From assembly GCF_025548555.1 (NCBI RefSeq), contig NZ_JAJLPA010000016.1:18101-82100 (forward strand): a stretch of 64,000 nt of DNA, in the 5' to 3' direction. The notes beneath the pieces were generated by a model, which saw only the letters and a program-made list of their open reading frames with translations, had not been told where the DNA came from and ran no database searches. Made by a program: the position numbers and the translations under genes. Each line of letters starts with the position of its first letter. Within the stretch, counting starts at the first letter, position 1. Shown piece after piece: positions 48,895 to 57,155 of this stretch. The stretch comes from Sphingomonas sp. A2-49 (lineage in GTDB: Bacteria; Pseudomonadota; Alphaproteobacteria; Sphingomonadales; Sphingomonadaceae).

Positions 48895-50112
48895 ATGCGC
48901 AGCAGCTACATCTTTACGTCCGAATCGGTGTCCGAAGGTCATCCGGACAAGGTCGCCGACCAGATCAGCGACACGATCGTCGACCTGTTCCTTTCGAAGG
49001 ATCCCGAAGCACGCATCGCGTGCGAGACGCTGACGACGACCAATCTGGTCGTCCTCGCGGGCGAGATCCGCTGCAAGGGCGTCTACGAGGACGGGGCCTG
49101 GGCCGATGGCGCGCTCGCCGAGATCGAGGCGTCGGTGCGCGCCACCGTCAAGCGCATCGGCTACGAGCAGACCGGCTTCCACTGGGAAACCTTCGCCTTC
49201 CAGAACAATTTGCACGGCCAGTCCGCCGAAATCGCGATGGGCGTCGACGAAGGCTCGAACAAGGACGAGGGCGCGGGCGACCAGGGCATCATGTTCGGCT
49301 ATGCGACCGACGAAACGCCGGGGCTGATGCCGGCCACGCTATACTACAGCCACAAGATCCTCGAGACGATGGCGGCGGATCGCCATTCGGGCAAGGCGCC
49401 GTTCCTCGAGCCCGACGCCAAGAGCCAGGTGACGCTGCAATACGAAAACGGCGTGCCGGTGCGCGCGACCGCGCTGGTCGTATCGACCCAGCACAAGGCC
49501 GGCTATTGCCTGCAGGGCCAGAACGCCGATCCCGCCAAGTATGACGAGCTGCACCGCTACGTCACCGACGTGCTGACAAGCACGCTGCCCGCCGGGTTCG
49601 TCACCGACGAGACCGCGGTCTACATCAACCCGACGGGCGCGTTCGAGATCGGCGGCCCCGACGGCGACGCCGGCGTGACCGGTCGCAAGATCATCGTCGA
49701 CACCTATGGCGGCGCGGCGCCGCACGGCGGCGGCGCGTTCAGCGGCAAGGATCCGACCAAGGTCGATCGCTCGGCCGCCTATGTCGCGCGCTACCTCGCG
49801 AAGAACGTCGTCGCGGCCGGACTCGCGAAGCGCTGCACGATCCAGCTGTCCTATGCGATCGGCATCGCCGAGCCGCTGTCGGTCTATGTCGACACGCACG
49901 GCACCGGGACGGTCGACGAGGCGAAGCTGGAGCAGGTGCTGCCGCAGCTCGTGCGTCTGACGCCCAAGGGGATCCGCCAGCACCTGAAGCTGAACGCGCC
50001 GATCTACGTCAAGTCGGCCGCCTACGGGCATTTCGGCCGCGAGGCGGAGGGCGACCTGTTCACATGGGAAAAGACCGATCTGGTCGATCGATTGAAGGCT
50101 GCGGTCGCCTGA
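48895..50112 (+). CDS. metK: S-adenosylmethionine synthetase
   Basis: A 405-residue SAM synthase with [20 protein letters not shown] at the N-terminus, the [15 protein letters not shown]-binding motif and [19 protein letters not shown] phosphate-binding loop. It joins Met and ATP to form SAM. GTG at 48892 is directly followed by ATG 48895, which I take as start. A palindrome upstream suggests control by methionine-cycle status. Confidence 0.95.
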   Translation: MRSSYIFTSESVSEGHPDKVADQISDTIVDLFLSKDPEARIACETLTTTNLVVLAGEIRCKGVYEDGAWADGALAEIEASVRATVKRIGYEQTGFHWETFAFQNNLHGQSAEIAMGVDEGSNKDEGAGDQGIMFGYATDETPGLMPATLYYSHKILETMAADRHSGKAPFLEPDAKSQVTLQYENGVPVRATALVVSTQHKAGYCLQGQNADPAKYDELHRYVTDVLTSTLPAGFVTDETAVYINPTGAFEIGGPDGDAGVTGRKIIVDTYGGAAPHGGGAFSGKDPTKVDRSAAYVARYLAKNVVAAGLAKRCTIQLSYAIGIAEPLSVYVDTHGTGTVDEAKLEQVLPQLVRLTPKGIRQHLKLNAPIYVKSAAYGHFGREAEGDLFTWEKTDLVDRLKAAVA

Positions 50113-50138
50113 GGCGATCCCGTCTTCGGTGACGTCGC

Positions 50139-50173
50139 AAACCCTCCTGCGCACCCGCGCGGGAGGGTTTTGC
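50139..50173 (+). terminator. Intrinsic terminator after metK
   Basis: AAACCCTCCTGCGC (50139-50152) pairs with GCGCGGGAGGGTTT (50157-50170) through 14 bp with one G-T pair and a 4-base loop, with a short T-run TTTT at the stem end. It lies 27 bases after metK. Confidence 0.82.
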
Positions 50174-50306
50174 GTATGTGGGGGAGTGGCGCAAGGGCGG
50201 GACGCCGGACCCGCTGGCGAACGTCGCGCGCGGTCCGCGGCCTTACCGGCCGGGGATGGGCATGCGTTGGGGACGGACCGCGTCGCACCCCGGCCGGGGC
50301 CAGCGC

Positions 50307-50651
50307 CTATCGGCGATAGGCGTCGTTGATCTCGGCGATCCAGCCTGCCTGCGGCCGCACGCCGACCCCGCGGGGCTTGCGCGCTTCCTCGAGGTCGATC
50401 GCCTCGGCGAAGCTTAGCCCGGCGAGGCGATCGGTGATCCACATCACCTGGCCCCGAAGGTCCTGGATCGTGCCGATCTGGAGCACGACCGTCATCCCGT
50501 CGCGCAGGTCGCCGGCATGTTCGACGCAGGCGCCCGAGCGCGACAGGTTGCGGACGCGCCGTTCCACGGCAGTCCCGCCGGGTGCGCGGACCATCGCCCG
50601 TACGATGACGCTGTTGCGCTTCTCGCGCGTGGAATCGATCGGTTGCTGCAT
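50307..50651 (-). CDS. PilZ-domain protein (probable c-di-GMP receptor)
   Basis: A 114-residue PilZ domain. The N-terminal REKRNS approximates the RxxxR c-di-GMP loop and VRNLSRSGACVE supplies the (D/N)hSxxG motif. It could sense c-di-GMP from enzymes such as that at 7.0 kb. A GTG directly upstream of the ATG (50654) could also start it. Confidence 0.8.
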   Translation of the reverse strand: MQQPIDSTREKRNSVIVRAMVRAPGGTAVERRVRNLSRSGACVEHAGDLRDGMTVVLQIGTIQDLRGQVMWITDRLAGLSFAEAIDLEEARKPRGVGVRPQAGWIAEINDAYRR

Positions 50652-50718
50652 CACTGCCTCCGCCGCGGTCTATCGCACCGATTGGTGAGCAGACCGTAAA
50701 CCGGGCACCATTTCGGGT

Positions 50719-51330
50719 CTATTTTTCGGCTCGGTCGGCCACCGTGCGGGTGACGGCGCCGGCCACGCGGTCGAACATCGCGTCGACCACCGCCTCCGCC
50801 AGCCAGCCGATCGCGCCGCCGACGATGACGTCGGACAGATAGTGGTTGCCCGCCGCCGGCTGGATCGCGGCGATCGCGCCGACCCCCAGCGCGGCGGGGG
50901 CGGCGGCGCCGTCGATTTCGCGCGCCGCCGCGCGCGCCACGGCGACCGCGCCCGCGGTATGGCCGGAGGGGAAGGAGTTCATCTCGTGATCGTGGCTGCT
51001 GCCGGGGGCGAAGCGATGCTCGCCGTCGCGCAGCGCCTTGGCAGGGCGCGTCCGGTCGATCGAACGCTTGATCGCGGTCTTCGCCGCGGTGGCCAGCAGA
51101 TGCGCCGCGAGCATGCGGGCGCCGCCGCGCACCAGATCGGGGCGGCGCCCGATCAGTCCCGCGGCGATCGTCCCCACCGACGCGGTGATGAGCTGCGGCT
51201 GGTCCGCCGCCTCGCCCAGAAAGCCCGCGATCCGCATCGGCAGCGTGTCGCGGTGCTTCGCCGCGTCGTGGGTCAGCCTGCGGTCCGCGTTGGCGACCTT
51301 CTTCGCGGTCTTCCTGGCCTTCTTGCTCAC
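50719..51330 (-). CDS. PAP2-family phosphatase
   Basis: A 203-residue membrane phosphatase with the three PAP2 motifs: KRSIDRTRP, FPSGHTAG and AAGNHYLSDVIVG (His and Asp of motif 3). The N-terminal 30 residues are strongly basic (SKKARKTAKK), unusual for the family. It probably dephosphorylates a lipid phosphate such as undecaprenyl or phosphatidate. GTG start at 51330 overlaps the FNT gene stop by four bases. Confidence 0.83.
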   Translation of the reverse strand: MSKKARKTAKKVANADRRLTHDAAKHRDTLPMRIAGFLGEAADQPQLITASVGTIAAGLIGRRPDLVRGGARMLAAHLLATAAKTAIKRSIDRTRPAKALRDGEHRFAPGSSHDHEMNSFPSGHTAGAVAVARAAAREIDGAAAPAALGVGAIAAIQPAAGNHYLSDVIVGGAIGWLAEAVVDAMFDRVAGAVTRTVADRAEK

Positions 51331-52148
51331 CGGTCGTCTCCCTGCGGCATTTCGCCGCGTACCTGCGCATGTGCCAGCAGCGCGAACACGCCCGCGCCGC
51401 CGACGAGATTGCCGAGCACCGCCGGCGCGATCAGTCCGCCCAGCGTCTGCGACAGGCCGGTGCGTCCCGCGCCGAGCAGCAGGAACGCCTCGGCCGACCC
51501 GACGATCGAGTGGCTGAACCCGGCGATCGTCACGACATAGGTGACGATGCCGATCACCAGCACGCTCTGTTCGCGCGCATTGGGCAGCGACCAGGCGAGG
51601 ATCGCGATCATGAACCCGGCGGGGATCGCGTTGACGAAGGTGCGCCCCGCGGACAGCTCGGTGATCCCCGTCGAGATTTCCAGCGCGGCATCGCGGAGCG
51701 ATTCGCTGCCGAGCGCCCCGACGGCGAGAGCCAACCCGGCGATCAGCGTACCGATCAGATTGGCGCCGAGCACGATCCCCCACAGCCGCAGCGTGCGGCC
51801 GAGCGCCCAGCGCGACGGCGTCGTCACCAGCGGCAGCATCGCGGTGATCGTGCTCTCGGTGAACAATTGCATCCGCCCGAGGATCACGATCAGGAACCCG
51901 ACCGGATACCCCAGCCCGACGATCAGCATCCGCCACGGCGACGCGGGCAGCGCCGCATGCAGCGCGGCTTCGGCGATCAGCGACGTGGCGATCGCCAGGC
52001 CCCCCGCCAGTCCCGACCAGAACAGCGAGCGCGCCGGCCGGCACAGCTCCTCCTGTCCCGCTTCGCGGACGGTGCGGTGCAGGTCCTTGGCATCGGCGGC
52101 CTTCAGGTCGTCGTCGTCGTCGCCGCTGTCGGGGTGGGAATCGGTCAT
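51327..52148 (-). CDS. Formate/nitrite transporter (FNT) family channel
   Basis: A 273-residue protein with an acidic N-terminus (DSGDDDDDLK) and about six membrane helices. The pseudo-repeat includes LFTESTITAMLP and the second-half AGFSHSIVGSAEAF, with the conserved His on the pore side. It could carry formate, nitrite or a similar small anion; the ion is not determined. Co-operonic with the PAP2 gene. Confidence 0.83.
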   Translation of the reverse strand: MTDSHPDSGDDDDDLKAADAKDLHRTVREAGQEELCRPARSLFWSGLAGGLAIATSLIAEAALHAALPASPWRMLIVGLGYPVGFLIVILGRMQLFTESTITAMLPLVTTPSRWALGRTLRLWGIVLGANLIGTLIAGLALAVGALGSESLRDAALEISTGITELSAGRTFVNAIPAGFMIAILAWSLPNAREQSVLVIGIVTYVVTIAGFSHSIVGSAEAFLLLGAGRTGLSQTLGGLIAPAVLGNLVGGAGVFALLAHAQVRGEMPQGDDR

Positions 52149-52243
52149 CGATACGGGGAACGGGCCACGGGCGCGCTTTGCTCCGCCCGCGAACCGGAAA
52201 CGGGCGTTTCCCTGTCCGGGCTTCTGCTCTAGGGCGCGCGACC

Positions 52244-52924
52244 ATGAACGATCCCGCCGCCATCCGCCGCCTGTATGGCCGTCGTCAGGGCCACAAGCTG
52301 CGCACCGGCCAGGCCGCACTCGTCGAGGAAACGCTGGCGCCGCTCAGCGTGCCGGAGACGGGGCCGCTCGATGCCGCGACGCTGTTCGGCGACGACCGGC
52401 CGCTGGAGCTGGAGATCGGCTTCGGCGCGGGCGAGCATCTGGCCGGACAGGCGGCGATGCGGCCCGGCACCGGCTTCATCGGCTGCGAACCCTTTCTCAA
52501 CGGGGTCGTCGGGGCGCTTGGCCATATCCGCGATGGCGGCCTCGCCAACGTGCGGCTGCACATGGGCGATGCGCTCGACGTGGTCGAGCGGCTGCCCGAC
52601 GCCGGCCTAGAGCGGGTCTACCTGCTCCATCCCGATCCCTGGCCCAAGGCGCGCCACGCCAAGCGCCGGATGGTCAATCACGGCCCGCTCGACGCGATCG
52701 CCGCCAAGCTGAAGCCCGGTGGCGAATTCCGGCTCGGTACCGACGATCCGACCTATTGCCGCTGGGCGATGATGGTGATGAACCAGCGCCGCGACTTCGC
52801 CTGGACCGCGCGGACGCCGGCGGACTTCCTGACCCGCCCCGACGACTGGCCGGAAACCCGCTACGAACGCAAGGCACGCCGGCAGGGGCACGAGGTCTGG
52901 TATTTCCGGTACATCCGAAAGTGA
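52244..52924 (+). CDS. trmB: tRNA (guanine-N7-)-methyltransferase
   Basis: A 226-residue SAM-dependent enzyme that makes m7G46 in tRNA. It shows ELEIGFGAGEHL (SAM site), HPDPWPKARHAKRRM and the C-terminal YERKARRQGHEVWYFRYIRK. The last nine codons lie in a direct repeat whose second copy is found 1.4 kb downstream, where it reads VWYFRYIRQ-stop. The present C-terminus is therefore probably supplied by an inserted element, changing only the last residue. Confidence 0.94.
   Translation: MNDPAAIRRLYGRRQGHKLRTGQAALVEETLAPLSVPETGPLDAATLFGDDRPLELEIGFGAGEHLAGQAAMRPGTGFIGCEPFLNGVVGALGHIRDGGLANVRLHMGDALDVVERLPDAGLERVYLLHPDPWPKARHAKRRMVNHGPLDAIAAKLKPGGEFRLGTDDPTYCRWAMMVMNQRRDFAWTARTPADFLTRPDDWPETRYERKARRQGHEVWYFRYIRK
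52895..52917 (+). repeat. Left direct repeat (attL-like) at the trmB 3' end
   Basis: A 23-base sequence, GTCTGGTATTTCCGGTACAT followed by CCG, lies within the last codons of trmB. It recurs at 54290-54312 with a single mismatch (C at 52912, T at 54307). Each copy can complete the TrmB reading frame. Confidence 0.85.
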
Positions 52925-53012
52925 CCCAATAAGTGCCACCATTGCTATCGATCTTAGCTGAGGTTATCAATCTTACCGTCTGCGCGACTAAGATGAATTA
53001 AGGTGTGTCAAT

Positions 53013-54218
53013 ATGGATCCGGTCACCAACCCTTTTGCTCCCGGTGCGGGAACGGAGCCACCAGAACTCGCTGGTCGCGACGCGATTCTGGGACGCACGC
53101 GCATCACTCTCGGCCGGGTAGCTCGAGGCAATCCCGCCAAGAGCTTCATGTTGGTTGGTCTACGAGGTGTTGGCAAGACGGTCCTCCTTAACAAGATACA
53201 GGAAATTGCCGATGAGATGGGCTGCCTTACGGCTCAACTAGAGACGCCCGAGGACAAGTCACTTCCTGAGCTATTGATCCCTGTGTTACGGCGGATACTG
53301 CTTCAGCTCGATACGAAAGAGCGGGTGGAAGCCGCCGTAAAGCGAGGATTGATGATCCTTAAGGGTTTTGCCTCGGCAGTTCGTGTAAACGTCGGCGAGC
53401 TGGAACTCGGTCTTGACGCACACAGCGTCAGAGGAATCGCCGACAGCGGGGATATCGAGTCGGATCTACCCGACCTATTTGAGGCTGTTGGCGAAGCGGC
53501 CAAGGCGCGCAATCGTGTCGTCGTCATCGTAATAGATGAGGTGCAGTACGTTCGAGAGCAAGAATTCAGTGCCTTGATAATGGCCCTTCATCGGGTTGCT
53601 CAAAAACGTCTCCTTTTGGTACTCATCGGTGCGGGGCTTCCACAATTAGTCGGTTTGGCGGGGCGCTCGAAGTCTTACGCAGAGCGCTTATTCGACTATC
53701 CGGAGGTGGGGCCGCTAGCCTTCGACGACGCATGCTCGGCCCTCTTGCATCCTGCCGAACGCGAAGGGGTCGCGATTGAACCCGATGCTCTGGAGCGCGC
53801 CATTCAACTAACTGAGGGCTATCCGTATTTCTTACAGGAGTGGGGCTACCAGAGTTGGAACAGCGCCGCGGCATCACCGATAACCAAAGACGATGTCGAA
53901 GCCGCAACCAACGGAGCGCTAAAAAGTCTCGACGAAAGCTTTTTTCGTGTGCGCTTCGATCGATTAACGCCACGCGAGAAAGACTACCTGTTCGCCATGG
54001 CTGACCTAGGACCGGGCCCGCATCGGTCGGGAGATATCGCAAGCAGGCTTGCCGTAAAGGTCGAAAGTATCGCCCCAGTCCGTAGTTCGCTCATAAAAAA
54101 GGGCATGATTTTCTCGCCTGCTCATGGTGATACAGCGTTTACCGTTCCGATGTTCGATGCCTACCTCCATCGAACCCGTACGCCCGTCAGCGGACTTAGT
54201 GTTGGGCCGGAACAGTAA
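53013..54218 (+). CDS. STAND/Orc1-Cdc6-like AAA ATPase with C-terminal winged helix
   Basis: A 401-residue P-loop ATPase: Walker A GLRGVGKT at 49-56 and Walker B VVVIVIDE at 169-176, with a sensor-like strand LLLVLIGAGLP. The C-terminal part (about 325-390, LTPREKDYLFAM through GDIASRLAVKVESIAPVRSSLIKKGMI) reads as a winged helix. The layout resembles COG1672/AAA_16 ATPases and archaeal Orc1-Cdc6. It is the only gene of the element in trmB. A DNA-binding or defence role is possible but unproven. ATG 53013 follows a weak purine stretch (AAGGTG). Confidence 0.8.
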   Translation: MDPVTNPFAPGAGTEPPELAGRDAILGRTRITLGRVARGNPAKSFMLVGLRGVGKTVLLNKIQEIADEMGCLTAQLETPEDKSLPELLIPVLRRILLQLDTKERVEAAVKRGLMILKGFASAVRVNVGELELGLDAHSVRGIADSGDIESDLPDLFEAVGEAAKARNRVVVIVIDEVQYVREQEFSALIMALHRVAQKRLLLVLIGAGLPQLVGLAGRSKSYAERLFDYPEVGPLAFDDACSALLHPAEREGVAIEPDALERAIQLTEGYPYFLQEWGYQSWNSAAASPITKDDVEAATNGALKSLDESFFRVRFDRLTPREKDYLFAMADLGPGPHRSGDIASRLAVKVESIAPVRSSLIKKGMIFSPAHGDTAFTVPMFDAYLHRTRTPVSGLSVGPEQ

Positions 54219-54289
54219 TCCTGGAAAGCTGGTGCTGCCTTGGCTGCAGCGGATCGCACGTGTGCGACGCAAAAGCATAGACGCGGACA

Positions 54290-54312
54290 GTCTGGTATTT
54301 CCGGTATATCCG
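54290..54312 (+). repeat. Right direct repeat (attR-like), ancestral trmB end
   Basis: The second copy of the 23-base repeat, with T at 54307. Read in the trmB frame it gives VWYFRYIRQ and a TAG stop at 54317-54319, then immediately the convergent gene at 54325. This is what an undisturbed trmB 3' end would look like. Confidence 0.85.
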
Positions 54313-54324
54313 CCAATAGCCCGA

Positions 54325-54519
54325 TCAGCGGAACACCGCGGCGACGCCCTGCAGCACCGTCGCGCCCGCCAGGGGCGCGCAGAGCAGCATGACGATGTTG
54401 AAGGCGGCGATGGCCTCCACCGCCTTGCGCTGGCGCGGGGTCAGCGGTGGCCGGCGCGCGGGTTCGGGTTCGGGCTGCCATGGCGGCGGCGGAAATTGAT
54501 TGCGGAAGTCCACGAACAT
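54325..54519 (-). CDS. Small single-helix hypothetical protein
   Basis: A 64-residue protein with a Pro-rich N-terminal half (FPPPPWQPEPEPARRPPLTPRQRK) written here over residues 9-32, followed by one membrane helix (AFNIVMLLCAPLAGATVLQGV). The family is not recognised. Its stop lies 5 bases from the ancestral trmB stop, so the two were convergent neighbours before the insertion. Confidence 0.65.
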   Translation of the reverse strand: MFVDFRNQFPPPPWQPEPEPARRPPLTPRQRKAVEAIAAFNIVMLLCAPLAGATVLQGVAAVFR

Positions 54520-54582
54520 GGCTCGGCTTCTGTCGTGGCAGGATAGCGCAATCCGCGCGGCATGCCATCGTCGTTTCGAACG

Positions 54583-55359
54583 CTAGCGGCGGCGCTTCGC
54601 CTTTGCGGGCTTCGGCGCGATCCAGCGGGGCACGGCGACGAAGGCCACCGGGGTCACCGTCGCGATCGTCGCGACCGGATCGACCGCGGGGTCGGCGGGG
54701 AACTGGTCGCGCGCCCTGGCGAACACGAAGCGCGCGCGCGCCGCGCCCGGCGCACGCGCGCTGGTGCCGACCCAGCGCCAGTGCCACGGTTCCCACTTCA
54801 CCTGCTGCCGGTTGCCGCCGGGGAACGACATTTCGAAGCCGAAGCGCGGCGCGTTCGCGACCAGCCAGCGCGCCGCCGGGGTCGCGGCCATGCAGGCCTC
54901 CGCATCCGGACAGCCGTTTGCCGGGCGGATCGCGAAGTCGAGCGCATAGCCGGTCGAATGCTCGCTATGGCCCGGCGGCGCGACCGACATCGCGCGCGCG
55001 GCATCGGGATCGCCGCCACCGCCGCCGGGCCGCTCGCGGCAGAAGACGCTCGCCTGGCGGAGGATCGAGCGATGGCACGACAGGCCGCGCAATTCCCCCA
55101 TCACCGCCGCATCGCCGCGGGCGGCGGCGAGCAGGCGTTCGAGGTCGGGGATCATGTCACGCCGCACCAGACAGCCGGTGAGCGCGAAGCCCGCGGGCGC
55201 GGAGACCAGATCGTCCGGCGCGGCGTCGCCATAGGACAGATGCCCGTAGACGCGGCCGTTGCTCGCCATGCTGGCGGCGGCACCGGCGCAGACCTGCGCC
55301 TGCACCTGCATCGGCGCGCCCGCGGCGATGGCGGCAAGGAACACGACGGGAATGCGCAT
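54583..55359 (-). CDS. Extensin/VanY-type D-Ala-D-Ala carboxypeptidase family protein
   Basis: A 258-residue periplasmic protein with a signal peptide (1-21, ending QVQA). The motif PGHSEHSTGYALDF supplies the His and Asp zinc ligands of M15/VanY peptidases, and WHWRWVG the last His. Cysteines (VCAG, TGCLV, LSCHRS, VFCRE, NGCP, EACM) suggest disulfides. The Pro/Lys-rich C-terminus ends KAKRRR. It likely trims peptidoglycan peptides. Divergent from the pseudouridine synthase. Confidence 0.8.
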   Translation of the reverse strand: MRIPVVFLAAIAAGAPMQVQAQVCAGAAASMASNGRVYGHLSYGDAAPDDLVSAPAGFALTGCLVRRDMIPDLERLLAAARGDAAVMGELRGLSCHRSILRQASVFCRERPGGGGGDPDAARAMSVAPPGHSEHSTGYALDFAIRPANGCPDAEACMAATPAARWLVANAPRFGFEMSFPGGNRQQVKWEPWHWRWVGTSARAPGAARARFVFARARDQFPADPAVDPVATIATVTPVAFVAVPRWIAPKPAKAKRRR

Positions 55360-55407
55360 GCGCCGAGCCTCTGGCGCGAAGGGACGCGGAGTGGCAAGGC
55401 GTTTCGC

Positions 55408-56073
55408 ATGCATGGCGACCGCGTATTGTTCATCGACGGCGAGGCTCTGGTCATCGACAAGCCCGCCGGCTTGCCGGTCGACAAACCGCGCGACGGCTCC
55501 CTCAGTCTGGAGAACCACCTCGAATCGCTGAAGTTCGGCTTCCAGCGCTGGCCGACGGCGGTGCACCGGCTCGACCGCGATACCAGCGGATGCCTGTTGC
55601 TGTCGCGCAATCCCAAGGCGCACGCGCGTTTCCAACAGGCGTTCGAGCGCGGCGAGGTGGAAAAGCGCTATCTCGCGATCCTGGCGGGCATTCCTGCCGA
55701 CACCGAAGGCGAGATCGACCTGGCGCTGGGCAAGGTCAGCACCCGCGAGGCGGGCTGGCGCATCGTCGGCGATCCGCAGGGCAAGGCGGCACGCACCGCA
55801 TGGCGCCTGGTCGCGACGCGCGACGGCCGGTCGCTGGTCGAATTGCGCCCCGCGACCGGGCGGACGCACCAGATCCGCGTCCATGCCGCGACCGGGCTCG
55901 GCCTGCCCGTGGTCGGCGACCCGCAGTACGGCGCGGGCGAGCCGGGTGGGATGATGCTGCACGCGGCGGCGCTGACGGTGCCGCGCGCCGGCAAGGACCC
56001 GATCGTCGCCGAGGCGCCGCTGCCCGAACGGTTCGGCGTCTGGCCCGGGATCGCGTCGGCCGGACCGGCCTGA
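55408..56073 (+). CDS. RluA-family pseudouridine synthase
   Basis: A 221-residue enzyme without an S4 domain. The catalytic Asp is in HRLDRDTSGCLLLSRN near residue 52, and the RPATGRTHQIRVH motif follows. It isomerises uridine in rRNA or tRNA; the target is not predictable. ATG 55408 begins MHGDRVLFIDGEALVIDKPAG at the family start. Confidence 0.88.
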   Translation: MHGDRVLFIDGEALVIDKPAGLPVDKPRDGSLSLENHLESLKFGFQRWPTAVHRLDRDTSGCLLLSRNPKAHARFQQAFERGEVEKRYLAILAGIPADTEGEIDLALGKVSTREAGWRIVGDPQGKAARTAWRLVATRDGRSLVELRPATGRTHQIRVHAATGLGLPVVGDPQYGAGEPGGMMLHAAALTVPRAGKDPIVAEAPLPERFGVWPGIASAGPA

Positions 56074-56089
56074 CCGGCGCGGCGCGGAC

Positions 56090-56515
56090 ATGCCGCTGAT
56101 CCAGGTGACGCGATCGATCGCGATCGACGAGCGCGAGATCGAGGAAAGCTTCACCCGCGCGTCGGGCCCGGGCGGGCAGCACGTCAACACCACCGACAGC
56201 GCGGTGATGCTGCGGTTCGACGTGTGGGGATCGCCCGGCCTGCCCGATCTGGTCAAGCAGCGGCTGTCGGTGCTTGCGGGCTCGCGGCTCAGCAAGGACG
56301 GCGTGCTGACGCTGCGCGGCGAAAGCAACCGGTCGCAGGAGATGAACCGGCGCGAGGTGCGCGAGCGGCTCGTCGCGCTGATCCAGGACGCGACGATCGT
56401 TCCCAAGAAGCGCCGCCCGACCAAGCCGAGCCGGTCGGCGAAGGCGAAGCGCGTCGACGAGAAGAAGGGGCGCAGCAGCATCAAGGCGGGCCGCGGCCGC
56501 GTCCGGCTGGATTGA
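56090..56515 (+). CDS. arfB: Alternative ribosome-rescue factor ArfB (peptidyl-tRNA hydrolase)
   Basis: A 141-residue protein with the GGQ motif SGPGGQHVNTTDSAV near residue 25 and a long basic tail (KKRRPTKPSRSAKAKR and KKGRSSIKAGRGR) that enters the empty mRNA channel. It frees stalled ribosomes in the absence of a stop codon. It lies 16 bases after the pseudouridine synthase gene. Confidence 0.9.
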   Translation: MPLIQVTRSIAIDEREIEESFTRASGPGGQHVNTTDSAVMLRFDVWGSPGLPDLVKQRLSVLAGSRLSKDGVLTLRGESNRSQEMNRREVRERLVALIQDATIVPKKRRPTKPSRSAKAKRVDEKKGRSSIKAGRGRVRLD

Positions 56516-56543
56516 CGGCCCCCGCGCGCCTACATCGCGCGCC

Positions 56544-57026
56544 ATGCATCAGTTCGACATCGCCGCCGGCTCGAAGGCCGACCTGTACCGCGACCTGCTG
56601 TCCGCGCTCGACGCGCTGACCGCGGACGAGCCCGACGCCATCGCCAACATGGCCAATGCCGCCGCGCTCGTCTGGCAATATCTGCCCGATCTCAACTGGG
56701 CGGGCTTCTACCGGCTGGTCGACGACGAACTGGTGCTGGGGCCGTTCCAGGGCAAGGCGGCGTGCATCCGCATCCCGATCGGCAAGGGCGTGTGCGGCAC
56801 CGCCGCGGCGACGCGGACGACCCAGCGGGTCGAGGACGTCCATGCCTTTCCGGGGCATATCGCCTGCGACGCGGCGAGCCGGTCGGAACTGGTGGTGCCG
56901 ATCGTCCGTGGCGACCGGCTGATCGGCGTGCTCGACCTCGACAGTCCCGAGCCCGCGCGGTTCGATGCCGACGACGCGACGGGATGCGAGGCGCTGGCGG
57001 CGCTGCTCGCCGATCGCCTCGGCTGA
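56544..57026 (+). CDS. Free methionine-(R)-sulfoxide reductase (GAF domain)
   Basis: A 160-residue GAF protein with the three catalytic cysteines of fRMsr: Cys74 (AACIRIPIG), Cys84 (GVCGTAA) and Cys108 (IACDAASRSELVVP). It repairs free methionine-R-sulfoxide. It lies 28 bases after arfB in the same direction, forming a three-gene run. Confidence 0.9.
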   Translation: MHQFDIAAGSKADLYRDLLSALDALTADEPDAIANMANAAALVWQYLPDLNWAGFYRLVDDELVLGPFQGKAACIRIPIGKGVCGTAAATRTTQRVEDVHAFPGHIACDAASRSELVVPIVRGDRLIGVLDLDSPEPARFDADDATGCEALAALLADRLG

Positions 57027-57155
57027 TCCGAATCGGGACAGGCCGGGGCGGGGCGTCGGTCTGGCGGGTGCCGGGGGCAGGTGATACCAGCGGCGGCACG
57101 ATCATCCCGCCCGTCGACGCAAGGGGAACGGCGCGGCGGTACCGGGGAGACGAGG

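Larger units (their letters stand above)
52918..54312. mobile_element. Compact single-gene integrated element at trmB
   Basis: About 1.4 kb lies between the two trmB-end repeats. It has lower GC than its surroundings (29 of 60 bases at 53161-53220 and 33 of 60 at 53581-53640), different codon use (TTA, CTA, GTA codons) and one gene. 3'-end integration with an intact target gene is typical of tyrosine-recombinase elements, but there is no room for an integrase. It may be a remnant, or a unit mobilised in trans. Short repeats lie in its 5' region, including ATCTTAG (52951-52957) inverted to CTAAGAT (52988-52994). Confidence 0.75.

Noticed and set aside
52925..54289. An integrase or transposase in the trmB element
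   Set aside because: Apart from the ATPase gene only about 90 bases on its left and 70 on its right remain, with no recombinase motif and no terminal inverted repeats of an IS.
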